Shown here: in pieces, positions 40,081 to 58,430 of the stretch
Numbering within the stretch: position 1 is the stretch's first letter
How the letters are laid out: each line of letters opens with the position of its first letter
NCBI GenBank assembly: GCA_014773175.1
Contig: VXCM01001289.1
Span: forward strand, 1-64,000
DNA: 64,000 nucleotides
DNA from: Lucifuga dentata
Taxonomy: Eukaryota; Chordata; Actinopteri; Ophidiiformes; Bythitidae
Direction: 5' to 3'
Made by a program: the position numbers and the translations under genes
Notes under the pieces: generated by a model
Database searches by the model: none
What the model was told of the DNA's origin: nothing
Seen by the model: only the letters and a program-made list of their open reading frames with translations

Positions 40081-43000
40081 ATGCCGTTACATGGAAAAGT
40101 AGTGGTGATTAAGAGGAGTGGAGGAGATGGAACTGAATTTCCTTTGACTGCATCATGCTTATTTGGAAGGTGAGCGTTATAACAATACATTTTGTGCGTT
40201 AAATTTAGCTGGAGTGTTTTGTATATCAATTTAAATCTTAGTTGCTAAAAATATATATATATTTTTAATACTAATAATAAAAAGTAATAGTAATCTGGTT
40301 CGTAAGGATGGATTTTTAAAATATTACTTTGTAAAATTTTTTGGGCAAACACTGTTATTTTTCATAGAATATACGTACAATTGTTTCTCAGTCAATATAC
40401 CACATGAAACCTCGTGTTGTAGCTGACAGATGCCTTTGTGGTCCTTTTTGGTTTGGAGGCGGACCTTAAAGTACTGACGTCAGAATCTCAAAATCCCCCC
40501 TTTTTTTTTTTTTTTNTTTTTTTTTTTTTTCCCGCTGTTGATCTTACTTATCCATATCTCCAGTACTATGATTACTATCAATGTTACGTGCAAACACAGT
40601 TTTTTTTTAATATAAATTGTGAGTCAGCATGGTCAGGATTCTTACCTCAGAATTTTACCAATAGTTCACTTTTATACATCAAAGCAAAAGCTAAAACTAG
40701 CGGCATTTCCTTTTTGTGGCAATGACTGAATCTGTTTCTGTGTGTTTTTTTTTTTTTTTAAACAGGAAACCTGATTGTGATATTCGTATTCAGCTTCCTC
40801 AAGTCTCCAAGGAGCACTGCAGAATTGATTTAAATGAAAATAAAGAGGTAATACTGCATGTTAGATATGAGCTTGTTGATTTGTCTCAGTGTTTAAAGAT
40901 TTAAAGACAGGTTCATCATCATCCCTGATTTTATCCTTAAGTCCCATGTTGCCTACTGCTAGTGGGGTGTACATACAGCATGGAATAGAGTATTTTGGGC
41001 TTGTAGACCTGCTTTCATAAACCCCTAAAAATATATTGCTGTTGTTATTAAACTTCTACATTAATTTTTATTTTTATTTTTTGGTATTGTGAGGATCTTT
41101 TTTGAAACAGCAAAGTGTACGTTAGTAATTTAATACATGTATTTTTGCATAAGTGAATTGAATTTTATTGGAAGGGTGCATATGGAATAATCTTCTCTTG
41201 AAGCTCAAGAGTAAAAGGGCTATTCATTTACCTGACATAGTTTTCTGCTTAATTTAGTTAATTTGACAGGTCAAGACATTTTTTCATGTTTCTTGCAGGT
41301 TATTCTGACTAATTTGAGCTCAGTGAATCCAACCCGTGTCAACGGAGAGATTTTGCAGCAGTCTGAACGTCTGAAACATGGAGATTTGATCACTGTTATT
41401 GACCGTTCTTTCAGGTTTGTTTTGCAAAAAAAAAAAAAATGGANTTTTTTTTTTTTTTTATCATTTCGCTTACTGTTCCATCTGCTGAAGTGTTGCATAT
41501 TAGTTGCACATATACTGTATAATCTGTTTTGTAATTGGGTAAATTGTATTTGATAAAGAAAAGTTTCTAGAAATGTAAACCTTTGAGAGTACAGTTCACA
41601 CAGAACTAAAAATCTTTTCAGGTGTTGCTGCATCTGTACAGTGTGTTTGCATTATGAGAAAGTACTGCCAACAGCCGAAAAACCATGACTTTTATTCACT
41701 CAGTTCAGTGAATGACTTCAAAATGATTCCCTACCACATCACATTTCAGCATCCATGGTTGAAGTGCCACTGAAAAATAATACTGTGTATTGTTTCATCT
41801 AAAAGAGTCAAAGGATGACTCTATCTTCAATAAAAGTAACCATCAAACTCTATAGTAGCTTGTTTAGTGGCACCACATGCACCATCTCCCACATACTCAC
41901 CTGTATTACCAGGTCAACATGAAAAGGGAAGTTTGATATTGTGTTCTTTGTATTCTGTCTGCACAAAGATCAAATATGGTCTGACTGATGTTTGTCAGTC
42001 ATGATGGGTATAAGTGGCACCTTACCTGCATATATTTTGCTCATTACCATTTCAGGTTTGAGTACCCTCCAGCACCCACACCAAAGAAGAAGTCTACTGG
42101 AGGCAAAGCTGAAACACTCAAAGTAACTTACTCACTATTCGTCTTTAATCTCTAGAGTTTTGCAGTCAGCATATGAGCTTGAGTTTGTCTACACCTAATA
42201 AAACTGATAGTGTATAAGTGTTAAATAAAGTGTCTGACACTTAGGTTCTGCAAGATCAGCAAGTGGGCGACGTAATCACTGAGACGGGAGAAAGGAGGAT
42301 AGCTGAAGTGTCCACAGGTGAGTATGTATCATGGTATGTTGTTCTGACTCAGCAGTTTGAGATTGTTGTGTCTGCAGAAGGGAGCTGTTGATTTCTTATT
42401 TACAATGCAGAAAATAAGCACAGGGGATACATTTTAGCATTGCTTTAGATAGTAATATGCAGTGTTGCCATGATGTGGGATTTGGTGCCTCCTTTCTCAA
42501 ATCTTGAGTCCAACTCTTGTCAGTTTCTGTTGGTCGTTTGTATATGGTAAAATGTCTGTCAACTTTATCTTTGCATTGATTTTACTTATTTTTAGACTCT
42601 CACCTTAAAGATGGAACCAACAGTGACAACATCCAGCGAGCCCTGGAGAAAACTGTTGAGGTGGAATCAAAGGAGGATGATAGCCTGCAAACCAAGACCA
42701 ACTCACCCTTCAGTGATTTGTATCAAATGATAAAACAATCTCTGGATGCCAAGACCCCACGGAAATCTGCTGGCAGTCTCCTTCAGACGCCTACTTCAAG
42801 GTTTTACACTCCAAAAGCTGGGTCAGCAAGAAAAGATGATACAAAGCCTGCCATTTCCACAGGAATCAGATGCACACCTAAGAGGGTAGATGCTGAAGTC
42901 TCTCCTGAAGCTGAGGGCAATGCTGAAATTAAAATGAAAACAACTCCAAAATCTGCTAAGAAGCAAAGAAAGTCTTTCCAGGGCCCTGCTTCTGAGATGC

Positions 43001-46000
43001 CTGCATTCCTATCTGAAGAGAAGCCAGCTGAACAGTCTGCCAAGCCTGAAGCTACTCCAGCACAGAAGAGGCTAAAGGCATCCCCCAAGAGGTTCACTGT
43101 GAATGAGGTGATTGATCTAATTTCTGCTGAAAAGTCCACGACACCGACAAGAAGGAAGAGCAAGGAGGCCACACCAGTCAAATCAGCAGGGAGTGAGGGA
43201 AGAGAAAGGCATTTCCCAAAGGAATCACCAGAGGAGAAACTCAAAGACCAGGATGTGCTTTCTGAAATGGATACAACAAAAAATAGTACAAAAAAACGCG
43301 CAAGTGGAGAACATGCACATGATTTGCCCAAACCAGAAGCGAAGAAAAAACGGGTTTCATTCGGAGGACACTTGAGCCCAGAGTTGTTTGACAAACGGAT
43401 GCCTCCTGCCTCTCCATTACGGAAGGGAGCAACTCCACGACGAAGCTTGTGTCTTCCAAAACCCAAACTTCTGAGACGAGCATCTGTCATTGGCTTGGTG
43501 AAGGTAAGACTCCAGATGTTGGTGTTTCCTGAAGTGACTTTTAGTTCTCACAATTATGTTTCGTATTATTCTTTGATTTAAATGGATTTTGTTTTCCACA
43601 GGAACTTGAACAAGAAGATGAAGTTCCCAATAGCCCAAAGGTGCAAAGTTCAGTAAAGACGAGGACACCATCACCCAAGAAGTCAGTAAGTGCCAAGAGC
43701 CCTTCACCTGGAAAGAAATCAACAAAATTTAAGACGCCTTCTCCCAAGGCTTCACCTGGAATGAAGTCGCCTAAATCTAGAACACCATCACCTGGTAAGC
43801 AATCAACAAAAGCCAGGTCGTCCTCTTCATTTGCCAAGACTCCATCTCCTGCTAGAGGAAGATCTCCCTGTAAAGACAAACTGGAGACTCAGAAAACCAG
43901 TAAAACACCTAAAACTCATTGCAAGTCTACAGTGTCAGTTCAGCCCCCGTTGGCCAACAATGAAACACCCACAGGCAAGAGAAGGTCATCCCCAGCAGTG
44001 TCCACTACTATGCAGCAAGATGATGTTTTCACTGTTGTTGGCAGAAAGGCTAAAACTTCTGCAAGTTCTGAAATCCAGGCCCCTACAGTGCAAGGACGTT
44101 TTTCTGTATCACGCATTAGCACTCCATCACCCACTGCCCTGGAGGATGCTGTTGCTGGCCCAGCACCTGCAGTCATTGCAACCCCTAAATTACCACTGAG
44201 GAGGAAGAGCATGAAGAGTGCCTCACGAAAGACTCCAGGCATGAAGAGCACTGTACAAGTAATGCGCAGAAGTGGCATCTCAAGAGTATCTATGAAAGGT
44301 TTGCTTTCCTCAGATAGAATTTGTTCCTAAATGCATGTGCAAAAAAAAAAAAAATCTAAAAATAGAGAAGTTGTTGAAAGTTAGAAAAGTAGTAGCCATC
44401 ACTAGTCAGTGTGGCCATTTGAGATGTCATTAAAATTGTCAGATGTGCTAAAGTGTATTGTTTTCTCTGTAGCTGCACTAAAGTTTTTGTCTTTTGTCTC
44501 AGTCGAGAAATCCTGGGCCAATATTGTGAAATTTGGGCAAACCAAGTTACAAGTAGCCGCTCCACCTAAAAGGGCAGCCACCACAAAGAATAGGAAGAAA
44601 GCTGCACCCAAACTACAGGTAAAGAAAGATTAACACCAACAGTGTACCTTCCTGGTCCTGCAACTTAAGCTTGCCTTCGGGTTATAAACAAATGACTAGT
44701 GGCTGTTGCCTTGCTGCCACTTTATTTTAGACTTAACATATGTTTCTTAAAAAAAAAAAAAAATACACATTTTCCTCTTAATCTCTCAGACCCCTGCAAG
44801 AAAAGTAATGAATGCTGTCAGCACTGGGCATGCGGATTCGCCTGTTACTATTGTGGTGGGCAGGGCTCACAAACAAAAGGTGGTATACCCTACTGGTGCT
44901 GCACCAAGGCTGGTCACCAATGCCGCATTCTTCAAAAAGAACATGAAGATGGATGAAGACTTGACCGGTAATTACTCTTTTCCACTCCAACAAATGGTAA
45001 TGTTAACAGTTTAGCATTCATTGCATTTTGAACATTATTATTAATGGTTATGTTTTTCATTATGATGTTTTCAGGAATATCTGAAATGTTTAAAACTCCT
45101 GTGAATGAAAGAAGGAAATCAGTAAAGAATGATCAGAGCGCCACCCCTCTGGGAGGTCCAGCATCTGCGATCGAAGCATCAGTGTTGAACACACCAGAGG
45201 AACCTGGTAAGTGTATGAATGTGTTGTGGGATGAGATAAGCCTAATTACTTATCCAGTCAGCATCAACTATGATCTATTTTACAGATGAGATGATGGTGT
45301 CCCCATTGAATGTTGCATCTGCAGTGAAAGGCGGAAGATACAACAGTGAGGCGGTCAAACGCTTACTTCATGGGGATAAAGAAAGCTTTGTCAGTGAGAA
45401 CCCTTCCTTAGAAATTCCCTCTGATGAGTCCAGTGAACAACACGGTATAAGTCTGGAGGCATCTAGTTTAACAACTCCCAAACAGAAGCCCAAGCAACAG
45501 GAGTGTCTCACTGGTGTCAAGAGGATCATGAAGACACCAAGACAGAAATCTGAACCTCTTGAGGACTTGAGAGGGAATATTTTAAAAACTCCTAAACAGA
45601 AGCTTGAACAACAGGAGTGTCTCACTGGAGTTAAGAGAATCATGAAGACTCCAAGACAGAAGGCTGAACCTGTAGAGGACCTCAGAGGGAAGCTTCTGGC
45701 AACTCCCAAACAGAAACCCAAAGAGCCTGAGTGCCTAACTGGAGTTAAGAGGATTTTTAAGACGCCAAAGCAGAAGGCTGAACCTGTTGAGGACCTACGA
45801 GTAAAACTTCTGAAAACTCCCAAAGCACCGAAAGTTGCTGATGTGAGTTTGGATGGTGTTAAAGAACTTCTGAAGACGCCTTCACCTGCACAAGAATCTG
45901 TTGAAGACCCTGCTGAGATGGCAGACATGAAGACTCCAAATGTCAAGAGCTCCTCATTGGTTTGTCTCACAGGCATCAAGAGAATGATGAAGACACCCAA

Positions 46001-49000
46001 GCAGAAAAATGCCCCTGTTGAAGATATGGTTGGTATCAAGAGGCTCATGCAAACTCTGAGAGAAAAGGGTAAACCTGTTGAGGAGAACTTTGGAATCAAG
46101 AGACTCATGAAGTCGCCAAGGCTTAAGGGTAATTCTCCAGTGGCAGACTTTGAAGGGCTTCAAGAGCTCATGGAAGAGCCATGTCAAGAGCCCACCGATG
46201 AGCCATGTCTAGAGCCCACCGATGAGCCATGTCAAGAGCCCACCGATGAGCCATGTCTAGAGCCCACCAAAGAGGCCCTAAGTAATCTCACAGCTCAAAT
46301 GGAAACAAATGAGGTAATGCAAGCACTTTTGGATGTTTTTTTTTTTTTTNTTTTTTTTTTGTTTTTTTTTTTTTAATTTATTGTTTTATTAGAAGGATAA
46401 TGTCTACCATGCAGGTCTTGTTATACTATGAGCAGTGAAGCTCTTAAAGCTAATGATTTAGAAAAACAATTGCCTGCATTTGTCAGACACTGAACAACAT
46501 AAGCATCCAATCAGAGTGTTCCTTTCTTGCTGACAAATTTCCAGTATTCAACTGAGTTTAAAGAACCGAACTGGTGGTTTTGCATCATTAATACCTAACC
46601 ATTTTCTAAAGAATAAAACTGTATTTTTAGTTTTCAGATTGTTTTGCCAAATTTCCTAATCTTTCAGGTAAATACATCCACCCTAAAATTCAATGCTTTG
46701 CTTGCTAACACGTCTGAATGTAGAAGGCAGAGTTGTTTTAATTTCTCTAAAAGCAGTCTTTTCTCTGTTGTTTTGAGCTGGGAAGCTACCGTACAATTAA
46801 CATGAGAGCAAATTAAAACTATTGAGACTCACTCATGGCAATTAACAATTCTTTCTGAATTGTTTTTTACAGGGTGAAGAACAAGCACCTCTGGATTGTG
46901 GTTCAGATGTAATAAAAGGTCAGTTGGCTTTTCTTTCATTTACTTTTGAGAATTTACTACGCTAGTGCAGTGCCCGTTCAAAACATACTTGTTTGGAACA
47001 TGCTGGACTTTATGGTGTGCGCTGTAGCCTGCCATAATTTTGTTCTGCACGTCTAGAGATAATGGTGCCACAGACACACTGACAGATTGCTGCCTTTATA
47101 GTTAGATTTGCATTTATTAATTTTGGCAGATTTGTTTGGGTTTTTTTTTTTGTTTGTTTGTTTTTTTTATTGAAAGTGACATACACAAAGTATTATTTTG
47201 TTGAACAGTATTCAGTATGATTGCTCACTTATAATGTATACAACATTGCAATACTGAGTTGATTTTTCTCCTGCTTTCTTTCTCATTCCTTTAATAGAAG
47301 TAGACATTGTGTGTGAGGAGGTCGATGTTCCTTGTGTTCATAGTGAAGCTGGACCATCAGATACCACGGATACTGTTCCTCAAAATGATGTGGCAAAAGG
47401 TAGATTCTCAAAAAATATAAATATATTTATCCCAGTAGAAATACTTATACTGACCAAAACAAGATTATTATTTATTATCTTTACAGCAAAAATAAGTCAA
47501 AGCTGGACATCAACAGATATTGACTAAAGAACTTGCTTCATGCATTAGGGAAGCTTTGCCCTATTTCAACCAGGCTTCGTTGCTGTAATGATACTGATGC
47601 ATGATCCTTGTCATGGAATCTCATTGGCAAAAAATGTCTGTTTAACTGAGTTATTTTTACACATGAAAACTAATCTGGTGTAAAATTAAATTTCTCGTGT
47701 AATTGCAGAAGCAGATGCAAATGAAGCTGTCTGTAATTTTGAACCGGAGACGGTACCTGCTGGTGGACATGATGAATGTGAATCATCAAACGGCATGGAA
47801 ATCAGCTCCCAGGCAGCCGTAGATAAAAATGTACCTGAAGAACAACCTGAGTTAGAGAAAACTGGAAAAGACACAGAAGTGACTGCAGATAACATCAATC
47901 CAGACACTCAGAAGAAAGCTGGTCGAGGCAGAAGAGCAAAAATTGTGGAATCTAAACCAACTGATGGTGAGCAAGAGGCAGTAAAACATTTGGAAGACCC
48001 TGTTGCAGTTCCTTCACTCAGAGGAAGAAGGGGGAAGAAAACTGAAGCTGCTGCACCACCTACTGTTAGACAATCTACAAGGAGCAGAAATGCGAAGTCT
48101 AATGAAAACAAAGATGCTGACCTAACATTTGAAGCAAATGAGTCTTTGGCTTCCAAAGTTGCTGTTAAGCCTAAAAGGGGAAGAAATGCCAAAAAGGCTT
48201 CAGATGACCAACCAGAAATGGCACTAGAGGTTGCAAATGAAGCTCTGACTGACCAGTGTGTTTCTGTTCATGTCAGTCTTGAAGCAAATGACTCGACATC
48301 TCCCCAGAAGAAAGCTGTGTTGAAGTCCAAGAGAGGAATAAAACCCAAGCAAGGATCTGTTGAACAACCTCAACCTGTGCCACAGCAGCAAAATGTGACT
48401 TGTGCTCACATTGAAGCTCAGCCAGCAGATATCATGAATAATCTTCCCCAAGCTGATCCGGAAAAAGGTAGGTTATTTTGTGTTGGTCTTTCATTTAGGA
48501 TGTTAAACTAAAATTACTTACTGAGATTTGGATTTCATGCAGAACTTGTAAAAGTTATGTAACATGTATGTAACGATTTTCGGACATGGAAAGTTTGCTA
48601 AGTAAGACTTGATTGAAAATTACCAAAATATGGTATCAGAGCTTGACAGCTAAATGGCTTAAACAGAAATTCAAATAGAAATACCTGTTTGTGCTTTTGG
48701 TTTCTAACCCTAAATTCTATAATGATGAATGAATGAAATGCATTGAAGTTGCATTGGTAAAATAAATACTAAATACTAAACCACTGTAAATTTAAATATA
48801 GCATTTCCTTTATCTTTTGTTTTGAAAGGAGATGCAAAGGAAATTGTCAGTGGTAAGCAGCTGGAGGATGCACCCAGTGGCCATGAAGAAAAGAAATCAT
48901 CAGATGCCATGAAAACTGATCCCAAAGCAGCTATAGATGAGAGTTTACCTGAACAGGATGCAGCTAATATTGATCTGAATACTCAGAAGAAATCAGTTCG

Positions 49001-50870
49001 AGGCAGGAGGGCAAAAATGGCAGAATCTAAAGCAGATGGTGACAAACAGGAGACAGCAGAACATTCAGAAGAGCCCATTGTTGCACCAGTCAGAGGAAGA
49101 AGAGGGAAGAAAGCTGAAAGTTCTGTACGAGCTATTAGACAAATTACAAGGGGCCGAAATGCAAAGTCTAATGAAACAAAGGAGGCTGAGCCCCCACAAG
49201 AAGAAAATGATGCTCCTGCTGCCAGAGTTGCTCTCAAGCTAAAAAAAGGAAGAAATGCCAAACATCCTTCTGATGATCAAGCTGAAACGGTACCAGAGAA
49301 AGCTGCTGAAACAAAGTTGGTGCCAGAGAGTTCCACTGAGTCTGATCAGACTCTTTCAGTAATTGCCACTCAGGAAGAAAATGAGTCTACACCCCCCCTG
49401 GAAGAAGCTGTCTTGAAGCCCATAAGAGGGAGAAAACTCAAACAAGCATTTGTTGATCAGTCTCAACCAGTGTCAGAAAAAAATGAAATTATGAGTGACC
49501 AGTCTGTCATAGCAAATGCTCAACCTCAACAATCTATCTCCGACACTGAAAAGGAAAAACCAAGAAGAGGGAGGAAGAAACATGATTCTGCTGAACAAAA
49601 TGAGGTGGTAGAAGACACAGTTGTCAGTAAGACAACACTGCAGCAGTCCCGAGTTCCAACCAGGGGAAGGAGGGGAAGAAATATCAAACAGGAAGAGGAA
49701 AGGGCAGAGAACGATGGTGAAATTCCTCCAGTTAAGACTATTAAATCACAGGAACCAGCTGAAAAGTCCAGGAGAACCAGAAAGGCTGAAAAAGACACCG
49801 TAGAGCCAGGGGAAGTTGACACCCAATCAGTTGAAATTCCAGGTCCAGAGAACACTGAGACTCCAGCTGTTTCCTCTAAAGTGAAGAGGAAGAGGACAAC
49901 TAAAAAGGATTCCACCAAGTCCAGTGATGAGATCCCTGCTGAGCTGCAAAGTTTTGCTCCTGTTGACAAAACAGTGGAATTGAACAAATCAGTTGCTGCA
50001 GATGTGGCCACAGAGTGTCAAGTTGAATCCACAGAAGCTCAGGACAAACCTACACAGAAACCTAAATGGGGTAGGGGCAGAGGAAACCAGAAGATTATGG
50101 TAGACATTGACATTACTGCAGAAGTGCCAGAAGAAAAACCTGAGAAAGTGCAGGAGGCTGAAGAGAACAACAAACTCACACGGCCTAATGCTCCTGTCAG
50201 TAAACCCAGCAGGGCAAGGCGAGTGAAAACCTCTGAGAAAAATGAGGATCCAGAAGTAATTCCACCTAAGAGAGTTTGTCGACAAACATGTCTTCCCCTT
50301 GAGGAAACTGCTGATACAGAAAACACTGTTAAGATTTCGGCAGAGTCTGCCAAAGGCAGAAGACGGGCAGCAACAAAGCCCACAAATAATACCAAAGAAG
50401 TTCTAAGTACTGGGGAAAGTATGGAAGATGATGTAAGTGCTGCACCTGCTCCAGCTATAGTCAAAAAAAGAGTAAAGTGGACAGCCAATTTTGAATTGTA
50501 TGAGATTACAAACCCAACACCTGTGAAGGCAACTCGAGGAAGAAAGTCAAAACTTCAAGACCAAGATGAAACTTTGCAAGGAGTCCCTGCCAAAAGGGGA
50601 CATCAAAACACAGAATCCACAATGCCTGCTGCATCTGCTCAAGCTAAAAGCAAGACTGCTAACGGGACTGAAGAGAAGGATCTCTCAGGTAACTCTGAAT
50701 CAGAGCCGGTCAGGAGGTGCAGGCGAGGCGCAAAGAGTCTTGCTGCTGAAGAGTCCAAAGCCAATGTTCCAGATAAGCGCAAGGCGAGCTCTAAGAAAGG
50801 TGCTGGAGTGGGCAGTGCCCAAGATAAAGCTGAGAAACAGCCAGCAACTCGAAGATCAGCAAGGAAATAA
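40081..50870 (+). CDS. mki67: Ki-67 proliferation marker protein, complete, 15 coding exons
   Basis: Ki-67 coats mitotic chromosomes and organises the perichromosomal layer and heterochromatin. Coding exons: 40081-40169, 40766-40847, 41299-41414, 42056-42122, 42245-42317, 42596-43503, 43602-44298, 44503-44618, 44790-44967, 45075-45206, 45286-46313, 46873-46918, 47298-47399, 47709-48467, 48829-50870. Phases agree throughout; total 6435 bp, 2144 aa. The N-terminal FHA domain shows Gly29-Arg30, Ser44, His47, Asn67 and Asn72-Gly73, opening with MPLHGKVVVIKRSG. PP1-docking RVSF is at residues 395-398, followed by GGHLSPELFD as in human Ki-67 and RepoMan. A conserved SWANIVKFG block sits near 681, Ki-67 (K167R) repeats at about 880-1110, and a basic RGR-rich tail from about 1212 to the end (RRSARK). 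Human isoforms are about 2896 and 3256 aa; the shortening is mainly in the repeats. The large 3' exons lack any domain other than charged low-complexity modules. Confidence 0.96.
45470..46150 (+). repeat. mki67: Compressed Ki-67 (K167R) repeats within one exon
   Basis: In this exon the motif ECLTGVKRIMKTP and its variants (CLTGIKRMMKTP, GIKRLMQTL, GIKRLMKSP) recurs about eight times, alternating with (K/A)EPVEDLRGKLL and LKTPKQK segments. Spacing between equivalent LTG or GIKR positions is about 25 to 55 residues, against about 120 in the mammalian repeat. TP and SP dipeptides are frequent, matching known CDK phosphorylation of this domain. Confidence 0.85.
46176..46271 (+). repeat. mki67: 24-bp coding minisatellite in Ki-67, 4 units
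   Basis: Four in-frame 24-bp units encode EPC(Q/L)EPTD. Units 1 and 3 are identical and units 2 and 4 differ from them by one base (CAA against CTA), apart from the last codons of unit 4. The ABAB order points to a 48-bp duplication. Confidence 0.92.
46558..46765. mobile_element. TTAA-family inverted-repeat element, copy 7, 5' fragment
   Basis: Begins TTAAAGAACCGAACTGGTGG and follows the family through the AATCTTTCAGG and CTTGCTAACACGTCTGAATG blocks, then stops near the AAGCAGTCTTTTCTC block. The right half and right terminus are missing. Lies in the mki67 intron 46314-46872. Confidence 0.65.
46985..47115. repeat. Dispersed repeat shared with 60840-60920
   Basis: CTAGAGATAATGGTGCCACA followed by a GCCTTTATAGTTAGATT block in an mki67 intron resembles CTAGAGATATTGGTGCCACA and GGCTTTATAGTAAGATAG near 60850-60900. 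I cannot name the family. Confidence 0.5.
47709..50870 (+). repeat. mki67: Duplicated RGR-rich module, Ki-67 exons 14 and 15
   Basis: Exon 14 (47709-48467) and the first part of exon 15 (48829 to about 49500) encode the same order of motifs: (N/T)TQKK, RGRRAK, a Glu-rich spacer, RGRRGKK, a (S/G)RNAKSNE block, (P/L)K(R/K)GRNAK, SDDQ(P/A)E and a KP(K)RGRK-like block followed by QPVPQ/QPVSE. The separating intron is only 361 bp. RGR with flanking basic residues is AT-hook-like, but the spacing and flanks are not a canonical AT-hook. Confidence 0.85.
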
Positions 50871-51120
50871 GGCTGTGTATGTGTAATTTTCTTTTATTGC
50901 TGATATCTTTTTTTTTTTTCTTAAAATGGTTTGTATTGGTCATATTTAGGCTGGTATTTCAGGCAGTAGTTTTAGTGAATGAACATGAAGCACTGTGTTT
51001 TTCAGTACGTGGTAAATCTGTTTACTCATTTAGTTTGATTCAAGTTGTATGTTACTCATTTTTGATTTTGCAAATATTTTCATAATGGAAGAAAGTGTTT
51101 ATTAAATTTTTTTACACTGA
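50871..51120 (+). other. mki67: mki67 3' UTR with ATTAAA signal
   Basis: A variant poly(A) signal ATTAAA occurs at 51101-51106, about 230 bp after the stop, followed by T-rich and GT-rich sequence. A canonical AATAAA appears later near 51464 and could be an alternative end. Confidence 0.5.
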
Positions 51121-52168
51121 AAAAATGTGTCCAGTTTATTTTAAATGTTTTTAATGCTCAATTGATCATGAGTTATCAGGACGATAATTTATCAAATGAA
51201 TAGAAAAACCACATAAAGTTTAGATGTACCCTTCATGCTGTTTAATTTTGTCAGTTCAATGAAATGCTTGAAGTTAAAGAGACAAGTTGTCTGCTTTCTT
51301 GCAGTGTTGTGACTAGCAGGACAGAATGTAAAATAATGTTATTCTCAGCATATGAAACATCCAGTTCAAATGTGTTGAATTTCAGATGTTTTGATAAACA
51401 GCTGTTTAAAAAGGCTTGCTGGAATAACAATGTAGACTAAGTCATGAAGCTGATCTTTTTAAAAATAAATAACCCATTTAAAGTTTGCTTCATCCAGGTA
51501 TAAAAGGTGAGGTCAGGTTTAGTGGTTTTCAGTTAGTGCCAATTGCCACTTACAACACTGAAGCCCCATTAGAATTTCAGAAACATTGTTTTAGAGGCCT
51601 ATTTAAATAAACATTCATAAAAGTGACATTTGAGCTGTTATGCCTTACTGAAAAAAAATGCATGGGACATAGCTGAAAAAGTTAGATGAATTATACAATG
51701 TTGGATTATATATGTCATTTGCTGTCAAATTTTAGAGTCAAATCATGGTAACAGACTCCACAGAAAATCTTGACTAAGTTAACAATACAAAAAGCTGTTC
51801 AAAGTTAATACACAGTTTAGCTACAATTAATTAACTAATTAATTAATTAAGTTAATTGAACAATTTGCCTCACGGCACTAAAATCTCCTTCAGGCTCATG
51901 TAAACGCACTGGGTTTACTTTTACTGGAAATTAATGTAGGTAAGACTCGGAAATGAAAAGTTACCCAAATATCGCAGGTAAAATGTACAACTGGAGTCAC
52001 CGGAACTTTTATAATGAAACGAAAGGACAACCCGGACACATTTTTGAAGCGGAATAGAAACAAACGCGGAGTCGACGTTGGAGGGAGTTTTGAGAAGCGT
52101 TGGCTTCACACTTAGCTGTCAACGTCATTAGTTTACTTTTCTATCTTTATTAAAGTGTTTTTCCTATC
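51121..52168 (+). other. mki67-tut1 interval with tut1 promoter/5' UTR
   Basis: Mostly AT-rich sequence without recognised genes, including a short (TTAA)n-like block at 51825-51852. The last ~120 bp before the tut1 ATG become richer in CpG (GCGGAGTCGACGTTGG near 52066 and a CGTCA at about 52121), which suits a small housekeeping promoter, but no TATA box or firm start site is visible. Confidence 0.4.
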
Positions 52169-58386
<6,218 letters not shown>

Positions 58387-58430
58387 AAAATACGGGAAGT
58401 AAATTGGACTTATTTATGTTGCTGTTAACT

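Noticed and set aside
42804..43490. 228-residue minus-strand open frame opposite mki67
   Set aside because: It is the antisense shadow of a Ser/Lys/Glu-rich coding exon; codon bias of such exons leaves the complement open. No splice or homology support.
45368..46108. 246-residue minus-strand open frame
   Set aside because: Antisense of the Ki-67 repeat exon; the periodic protein simply mirrors the repeats.
48822..48828. Start codon for a separate gene at 48822
   Set aside because: These bases are the end of the preceding mki67 intron (acceptor GAAAG); the exon starts at 48829 in phase with exon 14.
49526..50488. Two minus-strand open frames (161 and 149 residues) opposite the last mki67 exon
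   Set aside because: Shadows of the low-complexity coding exon.
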